A DNA stretch of 21,208 nt from a virus, in IMG/VR virus record IMGVR_UViG_3300012936_002987, positions 1 through 21,208 of that record. One strand, given 5' to 3'. Positions 14,268 through 21,101 of this stretch are shown here, piece by piece. A program made the translations under genes and the position numbers. Under the pieces are notes generated by a model. That model was not told the origin of the DNA. It made no database searches and was given only the letters and a program-made list of their open reading frames with translations. Position 1 is the first letter of the stretch. Each line of letters starts with the position of its first letter.

Positions 14268-14586
14268 TAAGGATGGAGGATCAGGCGTAGATCTTCTCGA
14301 CAAAGAGAAAGCAAAGAATAAGGTGAAGCCTCCAAAGAAGTACAAAGTAGTATATCATAACGATGATTATACCCCTATGGAACTCGTAGTGATCTCGTTA
14401 GTTGCGATCTTTCATCGATCAAACGTAGATGCTTTTAATATTATGATGCATGTCCACGAGAAGGGCAAAGGCATCGCACAAGGCGGGCTGTCCAAAGAGA
14501 TAGCCGAAACAAAAACAAACCGTGTGGTACAATGGTTTAGAGAACAAGGTTACCCACTACTCGCAACATTCGAACCGGAGGAATAA
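14245..14586 (+). CDS. clpS: ClpS-like adaptor for N-degron proteolysis
   Basis: ClpS delivers proteins with destabilising N-terminal residues to ClpAP. Visible: a disordered charged N-terminal extension (1-28, the part that in ClpS enters the ClpA pore), then PPKKYKVVYHNDDYTPME (29-46), HNDD at 38-41 giving the N/D residues that hold the substrate amino group, hydrophobic-pocket M45, H71 in VHEKG matching E. coli H66, and IAETK (86-90) near the C-terminal strand ending LLATFEPEE. All binding-pocket residues I can place are kept, so substrate binding should work. Its 113 aa is close to E. coli ClpS (106). GTG 14245 is the start, with GGAGG four bases away. A phage ClpP-like protease is encoded at 7298. 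Confidence 0.93.
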   Translation: MAERKKTDKDGGSGVDLLDKEKAKNKVKPPKKYKVVYHNDDYTPMELVVISLVAIFHRSNVDAFNIMMHVHEKGKGIAQGGLSKEIAETKTNRVVQWFREQGYPLLATFEPEE

Positions 14587-14868
14587 ATGAGCGATAAAAC
14601 ATTCAAATTCGATGACTCAGTCATCTCGACAATAGCAAAGACATTACAGCTTGCACTTCTTACAGGGACTGACGTGGTCGATAATTTAAGACAAATTGAA
14701 GTCACAGAAAACGAAGACGGAAAGTTGGAAATCACTCAAGCTTATAATTCACATTTTGAACATTGGGTTGCAAAAATGCTTGAAGAAATTGAAGCTCATC
14801 AAAATAGTGAGAACTTTACGCAAGAAGAATTTGAGAACGAAGAAAAAGTTAAAGGTTTATTCGAATAG
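14587..14868 (+). CDS. Acidic protein, unknown function
   Basis: A 93-aa acidic protein that I do not recognise. Residues about 8-40 form helices with FDDSVISTIAKTLQLALLTG and a DVVDNLRQI turn; the C-terminal third is Glu-rich (EEIEAHQNSENFTQEEFENE). The ATG directly follows the clpS stop, with GGAGG at the end of clpS, so the two are coupled and likely made together. It is the last gene before the terminator at 14895. Confidence 0.78.
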   Translation: MSDKTFKFDDSVISTIAKTLQLALLTGTDVVDNLRQIEVTENEDGKLEITQAYNSHFEHWVAKMLEEIEAHQNSENFTQEEFENEEKVKGLFE

Positions 14869-14894
14869 ATCGATATACTGTCTTGTGTGTCAAA

Positions 14895-14918
14895 GGCCAG
14901 TTAATACTGGCCTTTTTT
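14895..14918 (+). terminator. Rho-independent terminator after the clpS cluster
   Basis: GGCCAG (14895-14900), loop TTAATA, CTGGCC (14907-14912), then six T. Clean and compact. Confidence 0.88.
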
Positions 14919-14955
14919 AGCATGTATGTACAAAATCTTTCTGAAATGAATTAAA

Positions 14956-14976
14956 TTAATAGTGTACCACTATTAA
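14956..14976 (+). promoter_or_regulatory. Inverted repeat in the leader of the 14989 gene
   Basis: TTAATAGTG, loop TAC, CACTATTAA: a perfect 9-bp stem ending one base before the CAGGAG ribosome binding site. There is no T tract, so it is more likely an operator or an RNA hairpin affecting translation than a terminator. Confidence 0.45.
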
Positions 14977-14988
14977 ACAGGAGTCAAG

Positions 14989-15300
14989 ATGACAGAATAC
15001 GAAAAATTGCTCGACAAGATGCATTTCACGATTGGTTCGACACTTATGGACAATGATTTTTGCCGTAAGGGTCTCGGAGGAATAGAGCCTCAACCAGAAT
15101 CCGAGATTCTACGATCAAATCGGAGAACGTATATGGAGCTTAAAGTAATGATGATGCGCTTGGAGCGAGCTTTGTATGGAGAAAAAAATTATGAGGAAGA
15201 TGAAACAGAAATTTCCAATCGGGACACTCGTCCAAGCAACAATACCAAGAGTCGGAGAGAAACCATACGTGCTTCTCGGGTTGGTGATTTCTCATGTTAA
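14989..15300 (+). CDS. Small protein, unknown function; C-terminal third possibly frameshifted
   Basis: As read, 103 aa. Residues 1-64 look like a genuine small helical protein (TEYEKLLDKMHFTIGSTLMD, then RRTYMELKVMMMRLERALYG). The tail from about residue 69 is low-complexity and overlaps the next gene out of frame for 110 bases. The change comes at a run of seven A (15182-15188). With eight A the frame would read ALYGEKKL and stop at the TGA at 15192-15194, forming the ATGA overlap that this phage uses elsewhere. So the tail is probably spurious (indel or homopolymer error) or the run is a slippery site. The start is set by CAGGAG. Confidence 0.65.
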   Translation: MTEYEKLLDKMHFTIGSTLMDNDFCRKGLGGIEPQPESEILRSNRRTYMELKVMMMRLERALYGEKNYEEDETEISNRDTRPSNNTKSRRETIRASRVGDFSC

Positions 15301-15442
15301 TTATACAGGCCTTACCGATAGTGAGGACAGGTGCGAAGTTTTCTTTGGTCCAAATCCCTGGATGCCTCACAAACACGTTGTCCCGTTACAGCCGGGTAGT
15401 CTTAAATCAGTTTCACGCGCATACACAAAGGAGGTTAGATGA
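15191..15442 (+). CDS. Small SH3-like basic protein, unknown function
   Basis: An 83-aa protein with a basic N-terminus (MRKMKQKFPIG) and a beta-rich core: GTLVQATIPRVG, KPYVLLGLVISHVNY, DRCEVFFGPNPW and HKHVVPLQPGSL. The alternating pattern suggests a small barrel, perhaps SH3-like, but no family is certain. I chose ATG 15191 with GGAG nine bases away; ATG 15176 in the same frame would add five residues. Its first 110 bases overlap the tail of the upstream ORF in another frame. The stop overlaps the next start (ATGA). Confidence 0.68.
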   Translation: MRKMKQKFPIGTLVQATIPRVGEKPYVLLGLVISHVNYTGLTDSEDRCEVFFGPNPWMPHKHVVPLQPGSLKSVSRAYTKEVR

Positions 15443-15693
15443 GTGAGTACTACATACCCGTTCCTCTCGGACAAGCCATAAAACAATACACAGACCAAGA
15501 GCTAATCGAAGTGATCTCGACGACAGAGTTTCGTCTAGAGAAAAACAAATACGATGTGAACGAAGCAGCTCTGGTATTATACGACACAGCCAAAACAGAA
15601 TGGTACGCTAGACACGGTGATAAGCCATGTCCACGAATCATCGCCCCACTAGAATTTATATTTGAAGGAGACATACATGCGGAAACGTTTTAA
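15439..15693 (+). CDS. Small protein, unknown function
   Basis: An 84-aa soluble protein: a helix (GQAIKQYTDQELIEVISTTE), a second helix (NKYDVNEAALVLYDTAKTEWYARHG, split at the middle) and a Pro-rich strand segment (CPRIIAPLEFIFEGD). I do not recognise it. AAGGAGG six bases before the ATG and a 4-base overlap with the upstream gene show tight coupling; its last 17 bases are shared with the start of the next small membrane protein. Confidence 0.75.
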   Translation: MSEYYIPVPLGQAIKQYTDQELIEVISTTEFRLEKNKYDVNEAALVLYDTAKTEWYARHGDKPCPRIIAPLEFIFEGDIHAETF

Positions 15694-15823
15694 GAACAGA
15701 ATCAAAGGAACAGTCAATGCTGTTGCGCTTGGGAGCGTATGCTGCCTCGCTATCTACGGGACACTTTTGCTTTGTACAGCCAAATCAATGTTGCGAATGC
15801 ATACTACTAGAGTTGACTTATAG
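15677..15823 (+). CDS. Small single-span membrane protein
   Basis: A 48-aa ORF with AAGGAG six bases before ATG 15677, overlapping the previous gene by 17 bases and followed after 8 bases by another membrane protein. The N-terminus is strongly basic (MRKRFKNRIKG), then one hydrophobic segment about 13-34 (AVALGSVCCLAIYGTLLLC), then a short polar tail, so probably inner membrane with the N-terminus in the cytoplasm. There is no lipobox-like ending that would make it a spanin. Function unknown. Confidence 0.65.
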   Translation: MRKRFKNRIKGTVNAVALGSVCCLAIYGTLLLCTAKSMLRMHTTRVDL

Positions 15824-15831
15824 GAGAACCA

Positions 15832-16149
15832 ATGAACAATTATGAATATAAAAGACACGTCGAAAGAAGCGAAGCATACAACAACATGAAGTGGTGGGGG
15901 ACTTTCGGTTTGATAGTGATGCTAGTTTCGTATATTTTTGCTTTTGCTGCATATCAGTCATCAGTGCCGAACGCCGCGATTCTAGCGAATTTTCCATTGT
16001 TTGCTGCAAGATTAATGTTTATGATCTGTTGCGGATATTATGCACAATCAAAAGGACGCTCAGAATTATGGGGTCTTTGGGTTCTTTTCTTTGGCATGCT
16101 CGGGTTTATTCCTGCTTGGTTTCTAAAAACGAAACCATTAAATGACTAA
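15832..16149 (+). CDS. Small membrane protein with three predicted spans
   Basis: A 105-aa protein. A charged N-terminus (1-18) is followed by hydrophobic segments at about 20-41, 48-70 and 78-98, then a basic end FLKTKPLND. The third segment, ELWGLWVLFFGMLGFIPAWF, is rich in Trp and Gly. The start follows AGGAG. The size and multiple spans would fit a holin or a superinfection/membrane modifier, but no specific family signature is seen. It is the last gene before the dnaE promoter. Confidence 0.75.
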   Translation: MNNYEYKRHVERSEAYNNMKWWGTFGLIVMLVSYIFAFAAYQSSVPNAAILANFPLFAARLMFMICCGYYAQSKGRSELWGLWVLFFGMLGFIPAWFLKTKPLND

Positions 16150-16150
16150 T

Positions 16151-16179
16151 TTGTAAAATAACTAAACACACAATACAAT
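16151..16179 (+). promoter_or_regulatory. Promoter of the TTGTAA family before dnaE
   Basis: TTGTAA (16151-16156), 17 bases, TACAAT (16174-16179), in the 53-base gap upstream of the polymerase gene. Same -35 as at 2263, 7224 and 13006. Confidence 0.6.
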
Positions 16180-16202
16180 ACTCAATGACCAAGGAGTAAT
16201 TT

Positions 16203-19200
16203 ATGAGTAGAACACCACAAAATTTCGTAGGACTTCACGCACACGACGGTTTCTCAACCTTCGATGGCTTGGACTATCCTCAAGATCATATCGACTTTGT
16301 AAGAGAGAACGGTATGAACGCATTGGCCATCACAAATCATGGCCACATGAACTCTTTCGCACATGCGTACCTTCACGTACAAAAACTAAACAAAGCAGGT
16401 GCGAACTTTAAGTTCATCCCAGGTTGTGAGATGTACGTCCATCCTGACCTACAAACATGGCAACTTCAATACGATCTTGCCAAAGCAACAAAGAAAGACG
16501 ACAAAGTCGAAGTGATGCGAATCAAATCTTTATTAACTAATCTTAACACGCCTCTTTCCGCCTCCATTGGCGAAGCTGTTGATGACGATGATGCAGGCCT
16601 TACCGTAGAGAACGAAGAGGAAACAAAGTCTGGTAAGTTTTACGATCCAATCAAACGACGCCATCACCTTGTTGTCCTCCCGACTACATCGACAGGTCTT
16701 CAAAGATTGTTTCACCTTGTCTCTCGTGGCTATAACGAAGGTTTCTATCGCTTTCCTCGTGTAGACTATAAGATGCTACGAGAAGCGGCCGAAGGTGGTC
16801 ACATCATCGTGTCCAGTGCATGTCTAGGTGGCCCGCTATCCTACGAAGTGTTTCGTCACTTCCAAGATAAAGGCTTCGATGACCTCGTTCCTGAATTATT
16901 GGATAATCCAGAAATCATGGAAAATGTGATGGAAAGCGTAGGGAACGGTTATCGTGACCTCGTCAATGCCGTAGGAGTCGATGGTGTTTTCTTAGAACTG
17001 CAATTCAATAAACTCAATGCACAACATCTCGTAAATCGTGCTCTTATCGAGTTTGCCAAACGCAACGGTCTAAACGATAAACTAATCGTAACATGTGATT
17101 CTCACTATTCACGTCCAGGCCACTGGAAAGAACGTGAGTTATACAAGAAGCTTGGTTGGCTTGGACATCAAAACTTTGATCCTTCGCAACTCCCGCAGTC
17201 AATCGAAGACCTCAAATGTGAGTTGTATCCAAAGAATGCAACACAGGTATGGGAATCATACAAAACTACCACTGTAAACTACGATTGGTACGACGATGAC
17301 ATCGTTTGTGACGCAATCGAAAGAACACATGAGATTGCATACGAAAGAATCGAAGACATTCATCCTGATACGAAGATGAAACTTCCATCGTACACAATTC
17401 CAAAAGGCAAGAGTGCGAACCAAGCGTTAATTGAAGCGGCCAAGAAAGGTCTCGTTGCCAAAGGTCTTCACACACAAGAAAAATATGTGACGCAACTTAA
17501 GCACGAATTGCGAATCATCTTCGAAAAAGAGTTTTCGGAATACTTCCTTACAACCAAGGCCATCATCGACCTTGCTAAGAAACACATGTTTGTTGGCCCA
17601 GGTCGTGGTTCTGGTGCAGGTTCTCTTGTGAACTATGTCCTTGGCATCACCGATGTAGACCCACTCAAATATGGCCTTCTATTCTCAAGGTTTATGGATC
17701 CTAATCGTTCCGACTATCCCGACATAGATACAGACATTGGTGACCGTGATAAGTTACTTCACCTTATGCGAGAACAATTTGGTAACGATAACATCGTGCC
17801 TATCTCAAACTATAATCGATTCCAACTTAAGTCGTTGGTGAAAGACATCTCTCGATTCTATGGCCTAGACTTCTCGTATGTGAATAAACACCTCGCACCT
17901 CTCGAATCAGATGTGAAGCAAGGTCTTCGTGCGAATGGCATCGAAACAAATGGTCCTGTCCAACCCACTCTCGAATGGGCGATGGAGTATTCACCATCGT
18001 TCCAACAACTTATCACTGAACATCCAGAGATTGCCGAACCTATCGGTGTTCTATTCAAACAGAACAAAGCACTTGGCCGGCATGCTGGTGGCGTGATTGT
18101 TTCAGAGAACATCGCAGAACGCATGCCTCTCATCAAAGCTCGTGGTGAATTACAGACTCCTTGGGTAGAAGGTGCATCTTACAAGCACCTCGAACACTTT
18201 GGATGGGTAAAGTTTGACTTGCTTGGCTTGGAAACTCTTCGTATCATCGAACGCACAATCGAACTTATTCTCAAAAGACACAAAGGTCGTAAGGAAGTGA
18301 CATTCGGAATGATTAAACATTGGTTCGATGAGAACATGGGTAATGACGTGATTGATTGGAATGATCAATCAGTCTACAAAGTCTACGAAGAAGGTCGATG
18401 GGCTGGTATCTTCCAATGTACCAACAATGGTGCACAACGAATGTTCCAACGAGCCAAACCTCAATCTATTCTTGACATTGCGGCTCTTACGTCAATCTAT
18501 CGCCCTGGTCCTCTCGCAATGGGTATCGATAGGAAGTACACCAAAGCGAAGGCAGATCCACAATCGATCACCTACGACCATCCTATTCTCGAGGAAATCT
18601 TATCGGAAACTTATGGTATGTTGGTATTCCAAGAACAAACGATGGCTATCGTAAATCGTCTTGGCCAAATACCCCTCGATGAATGCAATGCTATTCGTAA
18701 GATGATGAAGCCTCAACAATCCTCGGGTGATGCGAAGAAGAAAGCGAAAGCTCTCAAAGATCGTATTATGAAAGGTTTCAAAGCTAGTGGTCTTCGACAC
18801 GACCAAGCCGACAATCTTTATTCTAACATCATGAAGTTTACCGCCTATTCTTTCAATAAGTCTCATGCGGTTGCCTATGCGATGGATTCGTATTACTGTG
18901 CATGGTTGATGACATACTACGAAGAAGAGTGGTTGTGTGCATACCTCGAATCTATGGAAAAGAATGCCGACAAACGAAATAAAGCATTCTCCGAGGTGAA
19001 AGCGCTTGGCTATGAAATCGTTCCAATCGACATCAACTATGCTACAGATTCATGGGCTATCCTCGAAGGTAAGAAGTTTATGCCATCGTTTGCATCGTGC
19101 AAAGGCATTGGTCAGGCCGCTATCGATGAAATCATCAAGTTTCGCAATAGACTCAAAGATAAGAAGTTCACTACGATAGAATCACTTCTTTTTGATTCAC

Positions 19201-19805
19201 AAATGAACTGGAAAGTAAGTAAGTTCAACAAAAAAGCGATGGAATCGTTAATCCATATCAAAGCTTTCGAATCTATGAACATCGTAGGTCCCGGTAAGAC
19301 ATTCAATAACTACCATCACATGGAACAAGCTCTTATTCCGGGCTGGTCGAAATGGAAGAAGAAGCTTAAGTCAGATCCTTCTAAAGGATACAACGACATG
19401 CTCCTCTCTATCGCCGATACAGTCGATGCTCTTCCGTACAACCGAAAACAAATTATCGAGAACGAGATGAATCATCTTGGTTCCGTGAATATTGGAACAG
19501 TTATACCTCCTCGCTATGCTCGAGTATTCGAAGAGAAGAACTTCAAGCCTATAGACGAATATGAAGATCCTACAGATGCATACTGGTGGATTGTTGTGAA
19601 AGCCGTCAAGAAGAAAACCAAGACAGGCAAACACTATCTACGTCTACGAGTGATGGGGTCAAATGGCAAGCAAGAATGGATGAATTGTTGGGGCTGGAAT
19701 GGTGAAGAACAAGTGTCACCATACACCGTGTGTGTTGGTATCGTATCTTCCAATCACTACGGAAAATCAACAAAATGGTCAAAGATGCGTATCTTCTTAG
19801 GATGA
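16203..19805 (+). CDS. dnaE: DNA polymerase III alpha subunit (C-family replicative polymerase)
   Basis: Probable phage replicase, 1200 aa, close to bacterial DnaE (about 1160). N-terminal PHP domain (about 8-305): H12, H14, D21, H46, E76, H154/H155, C207, D299 and H301 seem to cover its metal-ligand set, so it may have its own 3'-5' proofreading activity, as in Thermus and mycobacterial DnaE. The PHP carries an acidic insertion (about 85-150). Palm: GPGRGSGAG (465-473), PDIDTD with catalytic D509 and D511, and third Asp D672 in KFDLLGLETL. Finger and helix-hairpin-helix regions follow, and a C-terminal OB-like segment (about 1120-1200). I see no epsilon or beta-clamp gene in the window. The start is set by AAGGAG with its own promoter. 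Confidence 0.96.
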   Translation: MSRTPQNFVGLHAHDGFSTFDGLDYPQDHIDFVRENGMNALAITNHGHMNSFAHAYLHVQKLNKAGANFKFIPGCEMYVHPDLQTWQLQYDLAKATKKDDKVEVMRIKSLLTNLNTPLSASIGEAVDDDDAGLTVENEEETKSGKFYDPIKRRHHLVVLPTTSTGLQRLFHLVSRGYNEGFYRFPRVDYKMLREAAEGGHIIVSSACLGGPLSYEVFRHFQDKGFDDLVPELLDNPEIMENVMESVGNGYRDLVNAVGVDGVFLELQFNKLNAQHLVNRALIEFAKRNGLNDKLIVTCDSHYSRPGHWKERELYKKLGWLGHQNFDPSQLPQSIEDLKCELYPKNATQVWESYKTTTVNYDWYDDDIVCDAIERTHEIAYERIEDIHPDTKMKLPSYTIPKGKSANQALIEAAKKGLVAKGLHTQEKYVTQLKHELRIIFEKEFSEYFLTTKAIIDLAKKHMFVGPGRGSGAGSLVNYVLGITDVDPLKYGLLFSRFMDPNRSDYPDIDTDIGDRDKLLHLMREQFGNDNIVPISNYNRFQLKSLVKDISRFYGLDFSYVNKHLAPLESDVKQGLRANGIETNGPVQPTLEWAMEYSPSFQQLITEHPEIAEPIGVLFKQNKALGRHAGGVIVSENIAERMPLIKARGELQTPWVEGASYKHLEHFGWVKFDLLGLETLRIIERTIELILKRHKGRKEVTFGMIKHWFDENMGNDVIDWNDQSVYKVYEEGRWAGIFQCTNNGAQRMFQRAKPQSILDIAALTSIYRPGPLAMGIDRKYTKAKADPQSITYDHPILEEILSETYGMLVFQEQTMAIVNRLGQIPLDECNAIRKMMKPQQSSGDAKKKAKALKDRIMKGFKASGLRHDQADNLYSNIMKFTAYSFNKSHAVAYAMDSYYCAWLMTYYEEEWLCAYLESMEKNADKRNKAFSEVKALGYEIVPIDINYATDSWAILEGKKFMPSFASCKGIGQAAIDEIIKFRNRLKDKKFTTIESLLFDSQMNWKVSKFNKKAMESLIHIKAFESMNIVGPGKTFNNYHHMEQALIPGWSKWKKKLKSDPSKGYNDMLLSIADTVDALPYNRKQIIENEMNHLGSVNIGTVIPPRYARVFEEKNFKPIDEYEDPTDAYWWIVVKAVKKKTKTGKHYLRLRVMGSNGKQEWMNCWGWNGEEQVSPYTVCVGIVSSNHYGKSTKWSKMRIFLG

Positions 19806-19808
19806 TCG

Positions 19809-19817
19809 TGGTATAAT
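19809..19817 (+). promoter_or_regulatory. Extended -10 promoter before the cytosine methyltransferase
   Basis: TGG followed by a perfect TATAAT (19812-19817) in the 31-base gap after dnaE. The leader would be only about 13-15 bases. No clear -35, as is usual for extended -10 promoters. Confidence 0.45.
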
Positions 19818-19836
19818 ACACAAAACAGGAGAGACT

Positions 19837-21033
19837 ATGTCCGAATTAAACGAGGCCAAATGGGCCACGATGGTTCCTCTTATCGGAGGATCCGCCTTCG
19901 GTTGCCACAAGGCAACTGGTACGAAACCCTTATACAACATGAGTTACACACCCTTTGCAGCGAACGAATCGTTCTTCTATCGGCATTGGAATGAGATACC
20001 CGTATTCCTTATCGATGAAGGCAATGATCCGAAAGAATCGTTTCCTGAGCAACTTGATTTCGTAAACTCGGTGTGCCCGTGTGCAGGTTTATCACAATTG
20101 TCCACTGCGAAATCAGGTTCAGATGCGAGAGCCGCGCAGAACAAGTGGATGTTCGAATCTGCCGAGTATGTGTTAGGTCATGTGAAACCACGAGTGTTCT
20201 GGGGTGAGAACGCACCTGCGTTGTTTACGAACTCTGGAAAAGATGTGCGAGAAGGACTTCGTGAAATTGGAAACAAACACGGATACTCATTCTCGCTATA
20301 CAAAACTAGTACATCTAAACACGGTGCGCCTCAACATCGAGATCGCACATTCTATTTCTTTTGGGATTCAGAATACGCACCAATCATGAACTGGTACGAT
20401 AGACACATGCCGGAACTCGAAGACTTCTTGGATCAAATACCACAAGGCACCTCAGGATTAGACGAATATATTTCGAACAAGGACCCTAATGATTCTTTGG
20501 TAAGAAGCTTTGTGCACCAGAAAACAATGCTCAGTCATGAACAATTCATCAAGTCTGAAGGGAATACGAAGAAACCGAAACATTCGTATTGGAGATGGTT
20601 AGAGAAACACGATGCTATGAATGAATGTCTCGATTGGATCGCAGATAAGTACAGTAAAGACGAAAAAGATTACAAACGACTTCTCAATGCAAAGACAAAA
20701 CTTGATTCTGGCAAGAACTATATGGTCCCAGGGCCGTTCTTCTTCGATAAGAAAGTGAATGCAATGGTCGGCCGGACAATTACGTCGACGTTACATCCAA
20801 CTGAAGAAAGGTATCTTTCTGTTCGAGAGGTGATGCACTTGATGGGTATGCCGCATGATTTTGAGTTCTCCCCATCTGAGCCGGGTGCAGCGTTGAACAT
20901 GCTAGCACAGAATGTACCTTCGTATACAGCAGCAGATATGACCACTGAAGTAATGAAGTATATTCGTGGTGATCTCGAATTGAGCGAACAATCATTCCTC
21001 ATGCAAAATAATTTCAAACAGAAATTAATTTGA
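19837..21033 (+). CDS. C5-cytosine DNA methyltransferase
   Basis: AdoMet-dependent methyltransferase acting on cytosine C5. Visible: an AdoMet-site-like start PLIGGSAFGCHKATG (14-28, motif I, unusual for the F-x-G-x-G form), catalytic Cys82 in CPCAGLS (80-86, a variant of motif IV P-P-C-Q-x-x-S), ENA (124-126, motif VI), GAPQHRDR (163-170, motif VIII Q-x-R-x-R), and LSVREVMHLMGMPHDF plus NVPSY (motifs IX and X) near residues 328-370. The middle (about 185-310) is the variable target-recognition region. It is 398 aa and appears intact. No cognate restriction enzyme is nearby, so it is an orphan. The start follows CAGGAG. Confidence 0.87.
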   Translation: MSELNEAKWATMVPLIGGSAFGCHKATGTKPLYNMSYTPFAANESFFYRHWNEIPVFLIDEGNDPKESFPEQLDFVNSVCPCAGLSQLSTAKSGSDARAAQNKWMFESAEYVLGHVKPRVFWGENAPALFTNSGKDVREGLREIGNKHGYSFSLYKTSTSKHGAPQHRDRTFYFFWDSEYAPIMNWYDRHMPELEDFLDQIPQGTSGLDEYISNKDPNDSLVRSFVHQKTMLSHEQFIKSEGNTKKPKHSYWRWLEKHDAMNECLDWIADKYSKDEKDYKRLLNAKTKLDSGKNYMVPGPFFFDKKVNAMVGRTITSTLHPTEERYLSVREVMHLMGMPHDFEFSPSEPGAALNMLAQNVPSYTAADMTTEVMKYIRGDLELSEQSFLMQNNFKQKLI

Positions 21034-21058
21034 AAATATTCCTTGGTCGGAGTATAAT
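21030..21058 (+). promoter_or_regulatory. Strong promoter nested in the terminator before the last gene
   Basis: TTGAAA (21030-21035), 17 bases, TATAAT (21053-21058), with GAG before the -10. The -10 overlaps the left arm of the terminator 21057-21085; a transcript starting near 21065 would lack most of that arm. Confidence 0.6.
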
Positions 21059-21085
21059 GCTAGTGGGTAACCGCTAGCATTTTTT
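21057..21085 (+). terminator. Rho-independent terminator after the cytosine methyltransferase
   Basis: A 10-bp stem with one wobble (ATGCTAGTGG at 21057-21066 with CCGCTAGCAT at 21071-21080), tetraloop GTAA, then a run of T. Confidence 0.88.
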
Positions 21086-21101
21086 CATTTATGGAGTACA
21101 C

